Positions 1 through 8,682 of a stretch of 32,928 bases of DNA are shown here, in pieces; position 1 is the first letter of the stretch, and each line of letters opens with the position of its first letter. The notes beneath the pieces are model-generated. The model worked only from the letters and a program-made list of their open reading frames with translations. It did no database searches and had not been told where the DNA came from. This DNA is from Welwitschia mirabilis (taxonomy: Eukaryota > Gnetophyta > Gnetopsida > Welwitschiales). The translations under genes were made by a program, and so were the position numbers. Where the stretch lies: contig JBOZIK010000001.1 of NCBI GenBank assembly GCA_051453625.1, forward strand, positions 153,966,430 through 153,999,357, read 5' to 3'.

Positions 1-427
1 GACTCCTTGGATGCCTTTGTTACACAATCCTCTAATGCCAAAAAATACCTAAATGAGGCCCAATGGGGGTATTTATAGTTCTTCTCAAGTGGTTATGGGT
101 CAGGTAGGTCGGTACAGGCGAAGAGGCGTCATTAGGCGTAAACTAGATCTTAATTAACTCGGTTATGAAGAAGTTAAGGCACTATCGTGTTACTGTCGTC
201 GTGGGGACGATAAGGGACACGACACCCTTTCATCATCTAATCACAGATCGCCACGTCAGAATCCTGTTTCTATTCGAATTTGTAATTAACGGCTATGTTG
301 TCTCACCTGTCGTGTGGATGACAGAGCCCACGACAGACACATCAGCAGTCCACGTCAATGTCTTCCACGTCAGCTTCGCCAGCCTCCTTCAAATGCATGT
401 TGTGCCTCCTGTCGTGGGGACGATATG

Positions 428-527
428 NNNNNNNNNNNNNNNNNNNNNNNNNNNNNNNNNNNNNNNNNNNNNNNNNNNNNNNNNNNNNNNNNNNNNNNNN
501 NNNNNNNNNNNNNNNNNNNNNNNNNNN
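428..527. other. Assembly gap (100 N)
   Basis: A run of exactly 100 N, probably a nominal scaffold gap inside the tandem array. The size is not informative. Confidence 0.98.
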
Positions 528-1002
528 GGACCCTTGACTCCTTGGATGCCTTTGTCACACAATCCTCCAATGCCAAAAAATGCCTAAATAAGGCCCAATG
601 GGGGTATTTATAGTTTTTCTCAGGTGGTTATGGGTCAGGTAGGTTGGTACAGGTGAAGAGGCGTCATTAGGCATAAATTAGACCTTAATTGACTCAGTTA
701 TGAAGAAGTTAAGGCACTGTCGTGTTACTGTCGTCGTGGAGACGATAAGGGACACGACACCCTTTCATCATCCAATCACAGATTGCCATGTCAGAATCCC
801 GTTGCTATTTGAATTTGCAAGTAACGGCTATGTCGTCTCGACTGTCGTGTGGACGACAGAGCCCACGACAGACACGTCAGCAGTCCACGTCAATGTCTTC
901 CACGTTAGCTTTGCCAGCCTTCTTCGAATGCAGGTCGTGCCCCATGTCGGGGGGATGATAGGTGGGATGACATCCCTCTTGTTGGCATTTTCCTTTACTT
1001 CT

Positions 1003-1102
1003 NNNNNNNNNNNNNNNNNNNNNNNNNNNNNNNNNNNNNNNNNNNNNNNNNNNNNNNNNNNNNNNNNNNNNNNNNNNNNNNNNNNNNNNNNNNNNNNNNN
1101 NN
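1003..1102. other. Assembly gap (100 N)
   Basis: A second run of exactly 100 N at the equivalent place in the next array unit, suggesting a hard-to-assemble part of the repeat. Confidence 0.98.
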
Positions 1103-1532
1103 CAGGTGGTTATGGATCAGGTAGATTGGTACAGGTGAAGAGGCATTATTAGGCATAAATTAGACCTTAATTGACTTGGTTATGAAGAAGTTAAGGCACT
1201 GTCGTATTACTGTCATCGTGGGGACGACAAAGGACATGACACCCTTTCATCACCTAATCACAGATCGCCACGTCAGATTCCCATTGCTATTCGAATTCGC
1301 AAGTAACGGCTATGTCGTCTTGACTGTCATGTGGACGACAGTGCCCACGACAGACATGTCAGCAGCCCACGTCAATGTCTTTCACGTCAGCTTTTCCAGC
1401 CTCCTTCGAATGCATGTCGTGCCCCATATCGTGGGGATGACAAGTGGGATGACAACTCTCTTGTTGGCATTTTTCTTTACTTCTTGCTTCCTTTTGTTCC
1501 TTAGTTGAATTCTGGATTTTCTAGATCAAAAC

Positions 1533-1632
1533 NNNNNNNNNNNNNNNNNNNNNNNNNNNNNNNNNNNNNNNNNNNNNNNNNNNNNNNNNNNNNNNNNNNN
1601 NNNNNNNNNNNNNNNNNNNNNNNNNNNNNNNN
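1533..1632. other. Assembly gap (100 N)
   Basis: A third 100-N run marking the end of the tandem array. The words TTTCTAGATCAAAA flank both sides, so sequence may be duplicated or overlapping across the gap. Confidence 0.98.
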
Positions 1633-2200
1633 TTTCTAGATCAAAAAATGGCATTAATATCATAATTAGATTATTAGATCAGATTATGATAAAATGTCTG
1701 AAAAATGACTGAATTGAGTTCTTGTTCCCTGCAAAACACCATCAAATACACTATTAAAACATGATAATTTGGGATCGCGACACACTGAGAACTCCCACTA
1801 ATAAGAAAGAAACCTAGTTCACCTCATAGTATGAAGTAATCTATTCAAGAAAACTGTAATTCTATTAGGATAAAACTTTGAGTGTATTTCATTCCCCACA
1901 TGTAGCCCACCTATAGGGGAAGGTCTTCTTAGAAATAGACTGTTACTAGGGGCTTAACATCATTTCAACTCCTTCTTTATGTTCTTGAAGTTGGGTAACT
2001 ACTTGTACGAGCAGTTACCTAGCTATACACCCATACTTGTAGGAATGGAGATGGATGATTTGTGTTTACACACTCATCCTACATACTACTTGTATAGCTA
2101 ATTGAAATATATATTACCATTATAACTCCTACCTGATCCTGGCTGTGAATAACTAGTAACCATTATATACTAAAGACAGTAAGTGTGGTTACATGAATAT
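1633..2200. other. AT-rich unassigned DNA
   Basis: No gene, tRNA or transposon motif recognised. Stops occur in all frames and composition is AT-rich with almost no CpG. Confidence 0.6.
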
Positions 2201-2354
2201 CTATGGCTTTGTTTTTTGTTATGTTTGGAAAACTCCCTATTAAACTATATTTGTTAAACATGTCTGGAATCTGATCAAGCACTACCTGGTTCCTTTTTAG
2301 AAAGATTTTCAAAATTAAATCATCTTGATAAGATTGAGTTTGAACCAAACTCAT
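2201..2354 (-). pseudogene. ycf2 3'-terminal fragment (plastid-derived), copy 1
   Basis: Read on the minus strand this encodes SYQ, then FLKRNQVVLDQIPDMFNK and SLIGSFPNITK. This resembles the C-terminal tail of plastid Ycf2, where SYQ is followed by an LFLSN-type stretch, LDQ and then FP near the end of the protein. Ycf2 is a very large plastid AAA-ATPase-like protein linked to the inner-envelope import motor. Only some 50 codons remain of more than 2000. The frame is open but runs into unrelated sequence on both sides. A 100-bp part (2201-2300) recurs at 5741-5840 with 19 mismatches by my count. The assignment rests on remembered family sequence and spacing, with a few residues inserted, so it is moderate. 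Confidence 0.5.
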
Positions 2355-2580
2355 GTCTAAACTAAAATTTTTTAGATACTAATTAAGGTTGTTTTTTCAA
2401 AATAAGGTCTATGAAAATTTTCCAAATTAACTATTTAAAATCTTATTAAAGGAATTATAGAGATCTCATTGATTGAGTAAATATCTCTCTTATCATGAAT
2501 AAATGAATTCCATCAAGTTAATAACTTGTACAAGTCATATTGAAGTTCCTACCCCACCCTGGCCCCCATACCTTCACCTA

Positions 2581-2624
2581 GAAAAAAAAAAGAGAGAAAT
2601 AGAGAGAGAAATAGAGAGGAAGGT
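2581..2624. repeat. Purine-rich simple repeat (GAGAGAAATA)n
   Basis: A poly-A run is followed by imperfect AGAGAGAAAT repeats. It has ordinary microsatellite character. Confidence 0.8.
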
Positions 2625-2804
2625 CTCCAACTAAAAAAATTTCCATCAAAAATATTTAAAAATAGAAGTAGATATTAGCACATTGATAGCTTAAAATCAT
2701 GTTCTAGCTTTTTTGATAGCTAGCTCAACCTTTTTTTTTTTCTTTTACTTTTACCCTTATTTAAGTTAGTTTTAACTTGTTTAAAAGTTTCTTGAGCCTC
2801 TTAA

Positions 2805-3106
2805 GGATTAATATTAGCACCCTTTTCTACATCATATACTGGTAAAAGTAGCTCATTATTATTTATTTTGGCAAAACCACCCATCAAGACATTGGTAGAC
2901 CATTGGCTATTTATACATATTTGCATAATGGTTATATCCATAGCCATAATAGGTGAAGCATGGTTTGGTAAGATGAAAATATTACCACTATTGGTTGATA
3001 GGATAATTTTAAATCTCAAGAAACCTAATGAGGAGCTAGTACATGAAGATTTAAGTTCATTTTCTCAATTCACTTTCTACTTTTTATTTTTAGTAAGGTT
3101 TTAGTT
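2805..3106 (+). other. Unidentified open frame, possibly a plastid relic
   Basis: A plus-strand frame of about 100 codons has no internal stop (stop TAA at 2802-2804 upstream, TAG at 3102-3104 or just after). It contains LVDHWLFIHICIMVISIA, a hydrophobic stretch loosely like the ccsA segment that carries WLMMHVSMM. The minus strand is also open over 2801-3019, so openness alone is weak evidence. There is no convincing ATG start. It sits in a neighbourhood of plastid relics, which is the only reason to consider ccsA; I am not confident in any name. Confidence 0.2.
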
Positions 3107-3434
3107 TTGATGATAGATTTATTTTATTCATGAAGGTATTACTTCATTAATATGACCAATCAAGTAGAACAACTACTCAAGAAGAGCATCTAAATCTCTA
3201 GAAATAATCATTTTAAAACCTCTAATTATTTTAGTTAGACTAACATATTTGCTAAGGAACCCCTTAAAAACTTCTACTATAAAGAAGGGTTGTAATAAGA
3301 AACATTCAATTTTTTGTGCTCTTGCAATTATTAAATGATCTTCTTATGATAATTCATATAGTCTAAGAATAGTTATAGTGTCTTAAATTTATTTGTAATG
3401 TTTAAAAGTTTGTTTCACTCATTGTGCAATTTTG

Positions 3435-3889
3435 TAATATCTTTTTTTAAAATATTTCCTATTATTATAATAGATAAAGAGGGAGTTATCAAAGTAGATA
3501 TTCCTTTTAGAAGAGTAAAATCCAAGTATAATGTGGAATAAGTTAGTGTAACTATTGAATTTTATGGTTGATAACTTAATAGGATAAGTTTTAGTAATCC
3601 TATCATAGTGAAGAAGTATGCATGATGTGATCAGTGGGGTGATATTTTTGAATTAGATTGTGCTATCTTAAAATTAAATGGTTTTTTTGTATTAGTTCTA
3701 GGGGTTGGTTTACTTTTAGACATGCTACTTTTACTCTTATTTTTTTTTGAACACATTTATCATGGTGCTAGAACTCTATTCCAAGACATATTTATTGGCC
3801 TTAATCTAGAACTAGACATTCACATTCAAGTGGATTATGGAGCATTTCAAAAAATAGGAGATCTAGCTATGAAAAGATAAGTTGTATGA
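3435..3889 (+). pseudogene. psbB (CP47) 3' fragment, plastid-derived
   Basis: The plus strand reads [14 protein letters not shown], then [27 protein letters not shown] and VDYGAFQKIGD, matching in order the C-terminal quarter of plastid CP47 (FFETFPVVLVDGDG, ADVPFRRAESKYSVE, WHGARTLFRDVF, VEFGAFQKLGD). CP47 is the chlorophyll-binding inner antenna of photosystem II. The stop position is retained (TGA 3887-3889), but several stops interrupt the frame, including CAA-to-TAA just before the end, and there are small indels around 3570 and 3745. The 5' three quarters are missing. The normal downstream neighbours psbT and psbH are absent; instead a ycf2 piece lies about 60 bp away on the opposite strand. 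Confidence 0.93.
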
Positions 3890-3949
3890 TAGATCTTTTT
3901 TTAATCTTTATTTCAAAGGAATTAATTCCATTTTGGAGTATTTTCTATT

Positions 3950-4330
3950 TCTATTATAAATAATGAGTTTAGCTTTTTTTCCCTCACATGAAGATAAGAT
4001 TTAAACTCTTGACCTTAATGGTATAAGTATTGTGAGTTACCAAAAATGCAAAAAATCCCATGAAAAGAAAAAAACCAGAAATGTAAATAATCAAAAAATT
4101 GTAATGTATTTTCTTTGTCAAAATAGCTCTCGATGAGTTTTGATCTAAGAGTTTTACAGGATTTAACCAACTATCTTTTTCATTATATATCATCAAAAAA
4201 TTTGTATTATCCAATAATTCCATGTGATTATTTTAATTAACAAAAAACTTCATAATTCATGTATGAATTAATATCTCATTCCAAATGGATTATGCTATTA
4301 TTCCCTCATCGATCTTTGAGACTTTATGTA
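3950..4330 (-). pseudogene. ycf2 central fragment, plastid-derived
   Basis: On the minus strand, codons from 4223 read MELLDNTNFLMIYNEKDS then WLNPVKLLDQNSSRAI. This aligns with the Ycf2 segment FDNTDSYFSMIF..D.WLNPVK followed by SSLISSF; WLNPVK is identical. Upstream (4224-4330) a more decayed stretch gives WNEILIHT, comparable to KWMIDSFHT. Downstream (about 3955-4000) NLIFM then stop then GKK parallels NKIFSLC.GKK. About 80 codons are open, but stops flank them. It is a different part of ycf2 from the pieces at 2201 and 10232. Orientation is opposite to the adjoining psbB relic, which is not a plastome arrangement. Confidence 0.85.
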
Positions 4331-5740
4331 ACCACTATATTTTTGGTTTAATGATTTGCATAAGAAATTCTCTAAACCACCAATGATAGACTATTATGTC
4401 CTTACGGTTGCACTGAGAAAGAAAAATATTCAAATCTGAAATGAGTTTATTAAAAAAAAAGGAGAAATGGTGTTGTAAATGTCAACATTTTTCTATAAGT
4501 AATTCAATTTTGTTTCTTCAAGAGTAGAAAATAAAATCAAAGTAATATTAATTAATATTTCTTTATTTTCTTGCCTAATTCCTTTGGATTGAAGCAAACA
4601 AGATGATTCAAGTAGTTTTGCAAGTATTCAAATTGATTGGACCTTCTATATATATGCAAATTCTAATTGATATATTTTGAGAATATATTAATTAAACAAT
4701 CCAACCATTCTTTTTTATCTTTTCTCCAATTTAATGAATGCTAGTTTATTGTATTTTTAGTTTCTTTATTTGAAATTGGAAAGTTTCATCTATTGAAAAT
4801 ATCCAAACATATTATGCATGTTTTAGAATATATTATTTAAAAGCCCATATGGAAGAATCAAGATGATTTAGTTTATTATCTTTCTTTTTATTCTGTGGTA
4901 GAGGACCAGTACTAGTACTTCTTTTGAAGATTTATTTAACCAACTCAAATAACTCCTATTTTATTGAATTAGAACATTGAAACCATTTTGTTATAACAAT
5001 TAATTTTGAGAAATCATTTAATAAATTCACCTTCTTCAAACCACTCCACTTCCAACTTTTTGGTTCCTTTATAAATTTTTTTACTTTTTTCCTAAGCATC
5101 CACCATTGTATTACTACATCTAAATCCAGATTGAATATGAACTTAAGAAAATTAAACTATATTAGTAAATAAATCTAGTTGAAGATAATAATTAAGAAAT
5201 GTGAAAAAAGGAAAAACACAAGAATAAATCATGAAATAATAGTCTAATAATCCCCATCCTTGCTAGATAATCAAAAAGTTTTCATATTGATGACCTTTTT
5301 TTGAGAAATTTATCAAATACAAGCTCCTCAGAAGGCATTAAAAAAAGATACACACTCATTTAGAAGCTAGATTCGAAACTAAAGTGAAAGTCAAATCCTT
5401 TGACAAATCCATTGTAATTTGGATTATTGAATAAACATAATGCATGAGAAAGTATTCATAAGATATTCAATCTATACCTAATATCTACCAAATAGATACA
5501 ACTTGTTCATAACTAAATACCAATATATACAAAAAAGGATTGAAAAGTGTATTCCCAATATCTTTCCATAATACACAAGTAAAAGACCATGGCATATATG
5601 TTTGGAGCAAAATCCACTTGCAAAAATGAGTATTGATTTATAGATTTCTTGTTTCTTAGTAAGTTCATGAAAAAAATGCAGTGAATGTAAATGAAATGAA
5701 AAATGTTTTTATTTCTGTTTTTATAAATTTCAAATATTAT
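4331..5740. other. AT-rich unassigned DNA
   Basis: About 1.4 kb with frequent poly-A/poly-T runs and stops in all frames. I see no plastid gene, tRNA or transposon motif, although it is bracketed by plastid relics. Confidence 0.55.
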
Positions 5741-5850
5741 CTATGTCTTTGTTTTTTATTATGTTTTGAAAACTCTTTGTTAAACTAGATTTGTTAAACA
5801 CATCTAGATTCAGATGAAGCATTTCCTAGTTCTTTTTCAAAAAATTATTT
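5741..5850 (-). pseudogene. ycf2 3'-terminal fragment, copy 2
   Basis: This 100-bp block (5741-5840) aligns without gaps to 2201-2300 with 19 mismatches by my count. On the minus strand it reads FLKKN, stop, EMLHLNLDVFNKSSLTKSF and IIKNK, the same product as copy 1 with one premature stop. Its 5' end abuts or slightly overlaps the psbC relic starting near 5841, so ycf2 tail and psbC are fused in opposite orientations. In a plastome these genes lie far apart. Confidence 0.5.
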
Positions 5851-6690
5851 TGCTTAGTAGGCTAGCAATACTATACTAATTAATTTATTAGGTAAATTAC
5901 TAGGATTCCATGTTGTTCATGTTGAATTAATTGTATTTTGGATGAGTGGAATGAATTTTTTTGAAATTGTCCATTTTATATCAGAAAAATAAATGTATGA
6001 ACAAGGATTAATTTTACTTCCCCATCTAGCTACTCTAAGATGGAGGGTAGGTCATAGTGGAGAAATTGAAGACACTTCTTCTTATTTTGTATTAGGAATA
6101 CTTCATTTAATTTCTTCTATAGTTTTACACTTCATTAGCATTTACCATTCACTTATAGGACTCAAAACGTTATAAGAGCCTTTTCCTTTTTTTATTTACA
6201 CATGGAAAGATAGAAATAAAATGACACTATTTTGGATATTCACCTTATTCACTAGTAACTGGTGCTTTTATTTTAGTATTTAAACCTTTGTTTTTTAGTA
6301 GTGTATATGATACTTTAGCTATTGCTGGTTAAGATGTAAGAAAAATAACAATTCTAACTTTAAGTCCCAACACTATTTTTGGTTTTTTATTGAAATCTCC
6401 TTTTGGAGGAGAAGGTTGAATTATTAGCATAGACAATTGAGAAGATACAATTGCAGGCCAATTTTGGTTGGGTTCAATGTATATCTTTGGTGGTATCGAG
6501 CACATTTTAATTAAACCTTTTGTGTGAATCCAATTTACTTGTATATGATCTAGAAAAGCTTATCTATCTTATAGTTTAGTAGATCTTTTTATATTTGGTT
6601 TCATTGCTTATTATTTTATTTGATTTAACAATATAACATACCCCAGCAAATTCTATAGGTTGACTAGACCTAAAGCCTTAGAAAAGGACA
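5841..6690 (+). pseudogene. psbC (CP43) fragment, plastid-derived
   Basis: The plus strand covers about 280 codons of plastid CP43, the second inner antenna of photosystem II. Recognisable in order: [27 protein letters not shown] (only the G to R at the end differs from the usual protein), LHLISSIVL, a VFKPLFFSSVYDT stretch, VRKITILTLSP, FLLKSPFGGEG, FIFGFIAYYF and NNITYPSKFY. It begins near residue 40 of the mature protein and ends soon after the large lumenal loop begins. Two adjacent tryptophan codons near 5855 have become TAG TAG, another W codon is TGA near 6420, and there are further stops and small frameshifts. The ORF at 5993-6175 is its longest open part. psbD, normally overlapping upstream, is absent. 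Confidence 0.96.
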
Positions 6691-6930
6691 ATCACTCTTC
6701 TTTAAAGATGCAAAAATGGAGAGCTCTTTCTATTCTTGATTCTTACTAGATTTTTCAATACTATAAGAAGCCTGTTTCAGGGATTTCACTTAGCACTTTT
6801 TTGGATGAGTTGCTCTTTAGAGAGCATAGTACAATGAAAGTTATGAGCTGTGTTCAATGAGGAATTATTATTTATTATCAGCCTCTATGATAGAATTAGT
6901 GGGAGGCTTGAGAAATGATGGCTCACCCTA
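6691..6930 (+). pseudogene. trnA-UGC group II intron, 3' part (plastid)
   Basis: From about 6690, and clearly from GAGTTGCTCTTTAGAGAG near 6808, the sequence follows the end of the plastid trnA-UGC intron: ATGAAAGTTATGAGCTGTGT, then GCCTCTATGATAGAAT and GAGGCTTGAGAAATGATGG. Differences from the plastid form are mostly C-to-T or G-to-A. It leads directly into exon 2 and the rrn23 spacer, so this is one collinear piece of the plastid rRNA operon. Confidence 0.85.
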
Positions 6931-6966
6931 TGATGGATATCAACTGTTTAAGTCCACTTATCTTCA
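6931..6966 (+). pseudogene. trnA-UGC exon 2, decayed
   Basis: The 36-nt exon 2 is readable as GATGGATATCAACTGTTTAA followed by GTCCACTTATCTTCA, with the T-arm GGTTCGAGTCC changed to TGTTTAAGTCC. The acceptor and T stems are no longer paired and exon 1 with the anticodon is missing. Confidence 0.8.
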
Positions 6967-7109
6967 ACCTGCAATATTATTCAATACAAAATAGCACAAA
7001 ATTCTTTAGACTTGGGATCTAGGATTTTTCATGGACATAAATAAGATTTGACATATTTTTTAGGATATGAGCAACTTAGTTCCACTAACTAAATAAATGA
7101 ATTGTAAGG
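6967..7109 (+). other. Plastid trnA-rrn23 spacer
   Basis: Decayed spacer retaining TTTTTCATGGACATAAATAAG (compare the plastid CATTCATGGACGTTGATAAG) and a final AAGGTTCAAA before rrn23. Confidence 0.7.
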
Positions 7110-7195
7110 TTCAAATTAAGAATGGCTTATGATGGATACCTAGTCACCTAGAGGTGAGGAAAGGTGTGATCAATGATGAAATTTAAAATGTAACA
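7110..7195 (+). pseudogene. Plastid 23S rRNA (rrn23) 5' end
   Basis: TCAAATTAAGAATGGCTTAT then GATGGATACCTAGTCACC matches the start of plastid 23S rRNA (TTCAAACGAGGAAAGGCTTACGG, then GGATACCTAGGCACC). After about 85 bases the match ends and the sequence jumps towards domain II, so most of domains I-II has been deleted. Confidence 0.88.
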
Positions 7196-7219
7196 CTATC
7201 AATAGAGACATTGCATTGA

Positions 7220-7904
7220 AGCACAGTAGTTAACTAGATCATCTAATGATAAATCACTATTTTAATATAGCCAATATAAGTAGTACCATATTGATGTAAA
7301 CTATAAATACTAGATATAATTCCAAATAGATGTCAGGATTAGCCAATGAGATGATGGGGGATAATCTTCCTCATCAAGAGGGGAACAGCATAGATCACCA
7401 GATAAGGCCCCTAAATAACTACTAAGTAATGAAGGATGTATGAGTGCAAATACATCTAGGAAGTTTGCCTAAAAGAAATGACACTTAAAAGAGTGTGTAA
7501 TACCTTACTGATTGAGCACTCTTACACCAAATATGAATGGGACTAAGCAATCTAATAAAGTTATGGGATATCTAAAAAAAATCAATAGGGGAGGATTTTA
7601 TTTTAAAGGGAAGAATTTATGCAAGTAGGTATGGATGAAATAAAATCAAGAATGTTGATTGAGTAACACAAACATTGGTGAGAATCTAATGTCCTAAAAA
7701 CCTATAGGTTCCTTCACAATGTTTATCCACTAGGTGTGGGTCAGGGCCTAATATCAGATCAAAAGACATTATCGATGGACAATAAATTAATATTCCTGTA
7801 CTATCTTTTGTTGGTCCCAAGGGATGAAGAAGGCTAAGTTAGGTAAAATATGGTTATTAGTTTAAGGACATAAGATTACCTTTTCCTTTGTCGAAGGGGC
7901 AGAA
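7220..7904 (+). pseudogene. 23S rRNA fragment, domains II-III (organellar), copy A
   Basis: Contains the GTPase-associated-centre region (GTTTGCCTAAAAGAAATGAC, then GTGTGTAATACCTTACTGA) and continues through ACAAACATTGGTGAGAATC and TATTCCTGTACTATC to GGTTATTAGTTTAAGGAC, stopping at the gap at 7905. Changes from the plastid form are mainly CpG-to-TpG/CpA. The first 100 bases (7234-7330) are shared in reverse at 13932-14027. Orientation and continuity with the trnA/rrn23 start favour a plastid origin, but conserved LSU domains alone cannot exclude mitochondrial 26S. Confidence 0.9.
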
Positions 7905-8004
7905 NNNNNNNNNNNNNNNNNNNNNNNNNNNNNNNNNNNNNNNNNNNNNNNNNNNNNNNNNNNNNNNNNNNNNNNNNNNNNNNNNNNNNNNNNNNNNNNN
8001 NNNN
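7905..8004. other. Assembly gap (100 N)
   Basis: A 100-N run falling inside or at the end of the first 23S fragment. Confidence 0.98.
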
Positions 8005-8085
8005 ATGTTAGTTATAGAATACTATTATTAGAACAATAGTATATTAGAATAATAGTAAAAAATATTGTTAGAATAATAGTAAAAA
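8005..8085. repeat. Short tandem repeat TTAGAATAATAGTA
   Basis: Imperfect copies of TTAGAATAATAGTA follow one another about three times, just downstream of the trnS relic. They could derive from the plastid trnS flank or be a later slippage product. Confidence 0.7.
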
Positions 8086-8099
8086 GGAAGTCAGAAACA

Positions 8100-8187
8100 C
8101 AAAAAGAGAGGGATTCGAATCCTCAATAAACATAAGCCTACATAGCAGTTCCGATGCTATGCCTTGAACCACTTAGCCATTTCTTCT
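8100..8187 (-). pseudogene. trnS-GGA, plastid-derived tRNA-Ser relic
   Basis: The minus strand reads AGAAGAAATGGCTAAGTGG, an anticodon arm TAGCA-TCGGAAC-TGCTA with anticodon GGA, a long variable arm TGTAGGCTTATGTTTA, and the T-arm GAGGATTCGAATCCCTC. This is plastid tRNA-Ser(GGA) at its usual length of about 87-88 nt. Anticodon and T loops are intact, but the acceptor stem is mispaired (the 5' GGAGAGA has become AGAAGAA). It lies divergent to ycf3 exon 1 with about 200 bp between, exactly the plastome arrangement, so 8100-8680 is one collinear insert. Confidence 0.92.
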
Positions 8188-8386
8188 ATCTCGGTATTGT
8201 AATTACAAAATCAAGAAAAAAGAAATTTTATTGCAAAATCTTATCTATCTTATGAATACCTAAAGCTCCATAAAAAGAATTCAGTTGAATTTTCTTTCAA
8301 TTTAGACTTTATTTAATGCATTAAAAAGTCTTTTTGGAACTCATTCCACAAGGAAATAAAGCAAAAAAACAAAATAAGAATTAAAT
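8188..8386. other. Plastid trnS-ycf3 intergenic spacer
   Basis: AT-rich spacer between divergent trnS-GGA and ycf3, at plastome-like length. No further motif assigned. Confidence 0.7.
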
Positions 8387-8510
8387 ATGCCTAGATCTCA
8401 AAAAAATGAGAATTTTCTTAATAAAACATTCACTATATTAGCTGATATCATCTTGTGAATAATCCTAATGGCTCCAACCAATAAAGAAGCTTTTGCCTAT
8501 TATAGAGATG
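8387..8510 (+). pseudogene. ycf3 exon 1 (plastid photosystem I assembly factor)
   Basis: ATG at 8387 opens MPRSQKNENFLNKTFTILAD followed by IIL, stop, IILM and NKEAFAYYRDG. This matches exon 1 of plastid Ycf3 (MPRSR..NFIDKTFTI.AD, ending AFTYYRDG), a TPR protein needed to assemble photosystem I. One in-frame TGA (8456-8458) and a local indel in the PTT region disable it. The exon ends in GATG and is followed at once by GTGTGATTT, the group II intron 5' boundary, so the splice position is still visible. Exons 2 and 3 are absent. Confidence 0.95.
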
Positions 8511-8682
8511 GTGTGATTTCATATGGTTTTTTTACTATTTTTTTTACTATTTTTTTTTTGGTTTAAGAAAAAGTTTTTGGGTATAAATAGGAAAAAAAGC
8601 CAAAGAAAACTTATGCTTAGTGAAGATGTATTCTTGATTAATGCATCCTTGAATGCTCAGATCTTTCATATCAAGGTCAGAG
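8511..8682 (+). pseudogene. ycf3 intron 1, 5' part (group II)
   Basis: Begins GTGTGATTTCATATGG, the GTGYG start typical of group II introns. The match fades before 8685, where 23S sequence takes over with no intervening exon, marking a chimeric junction. Confidence 0.75.

Larger units (their letters stand above)
1..1532. repeat. Tandem array of about 0.54-kb units (3 copies)
   Basis: The block beginning GACTCCTTGGATGCC at 1 recurs at 535, and the motif GGTTATGGGTCAGG occurs near 92, 629 and (as GGTTATGGATCAGG) 1107, so a unit of roughly 535 bp is repeated about three times. Each unit has a TATTTATAG word, a GAAGAAGTTAAGGCAC block and a CpG-containing stretch with repeated GTCGTG/CACGAC and CACGTCA words. 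Unit 3 ends in TTGTTCCTTAGTTG near 1507. Two 100-base N runs fall at about the same place in units 1 and 2, so true unit lengths are uncertain. Open frames here (for example 165-587) arise from the repeat itself and I do not regard them as genes. It could be a satellite or amplified LTR-derived sequence; I do not recognise the family. Confidence 0.85.
2355..3434. other. AT-rich unassigned DNA with one short open frame
   Basis: Apart from the simple repeat and the open frame at 2805-3106 I see no recognisable gene. It lies between two plastid-derived pieces and may include plastid DNA too decayed to identify. Confidence 0.5.

Noticed and set aside
165-587. Open frame of 140 codons in the 5' array, and the similar frames at 700 and 1176
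   Set aside because: The frames recur because the DNA unit is repeated, part of each is N, and there is no protein motif. No evidence for a gene.
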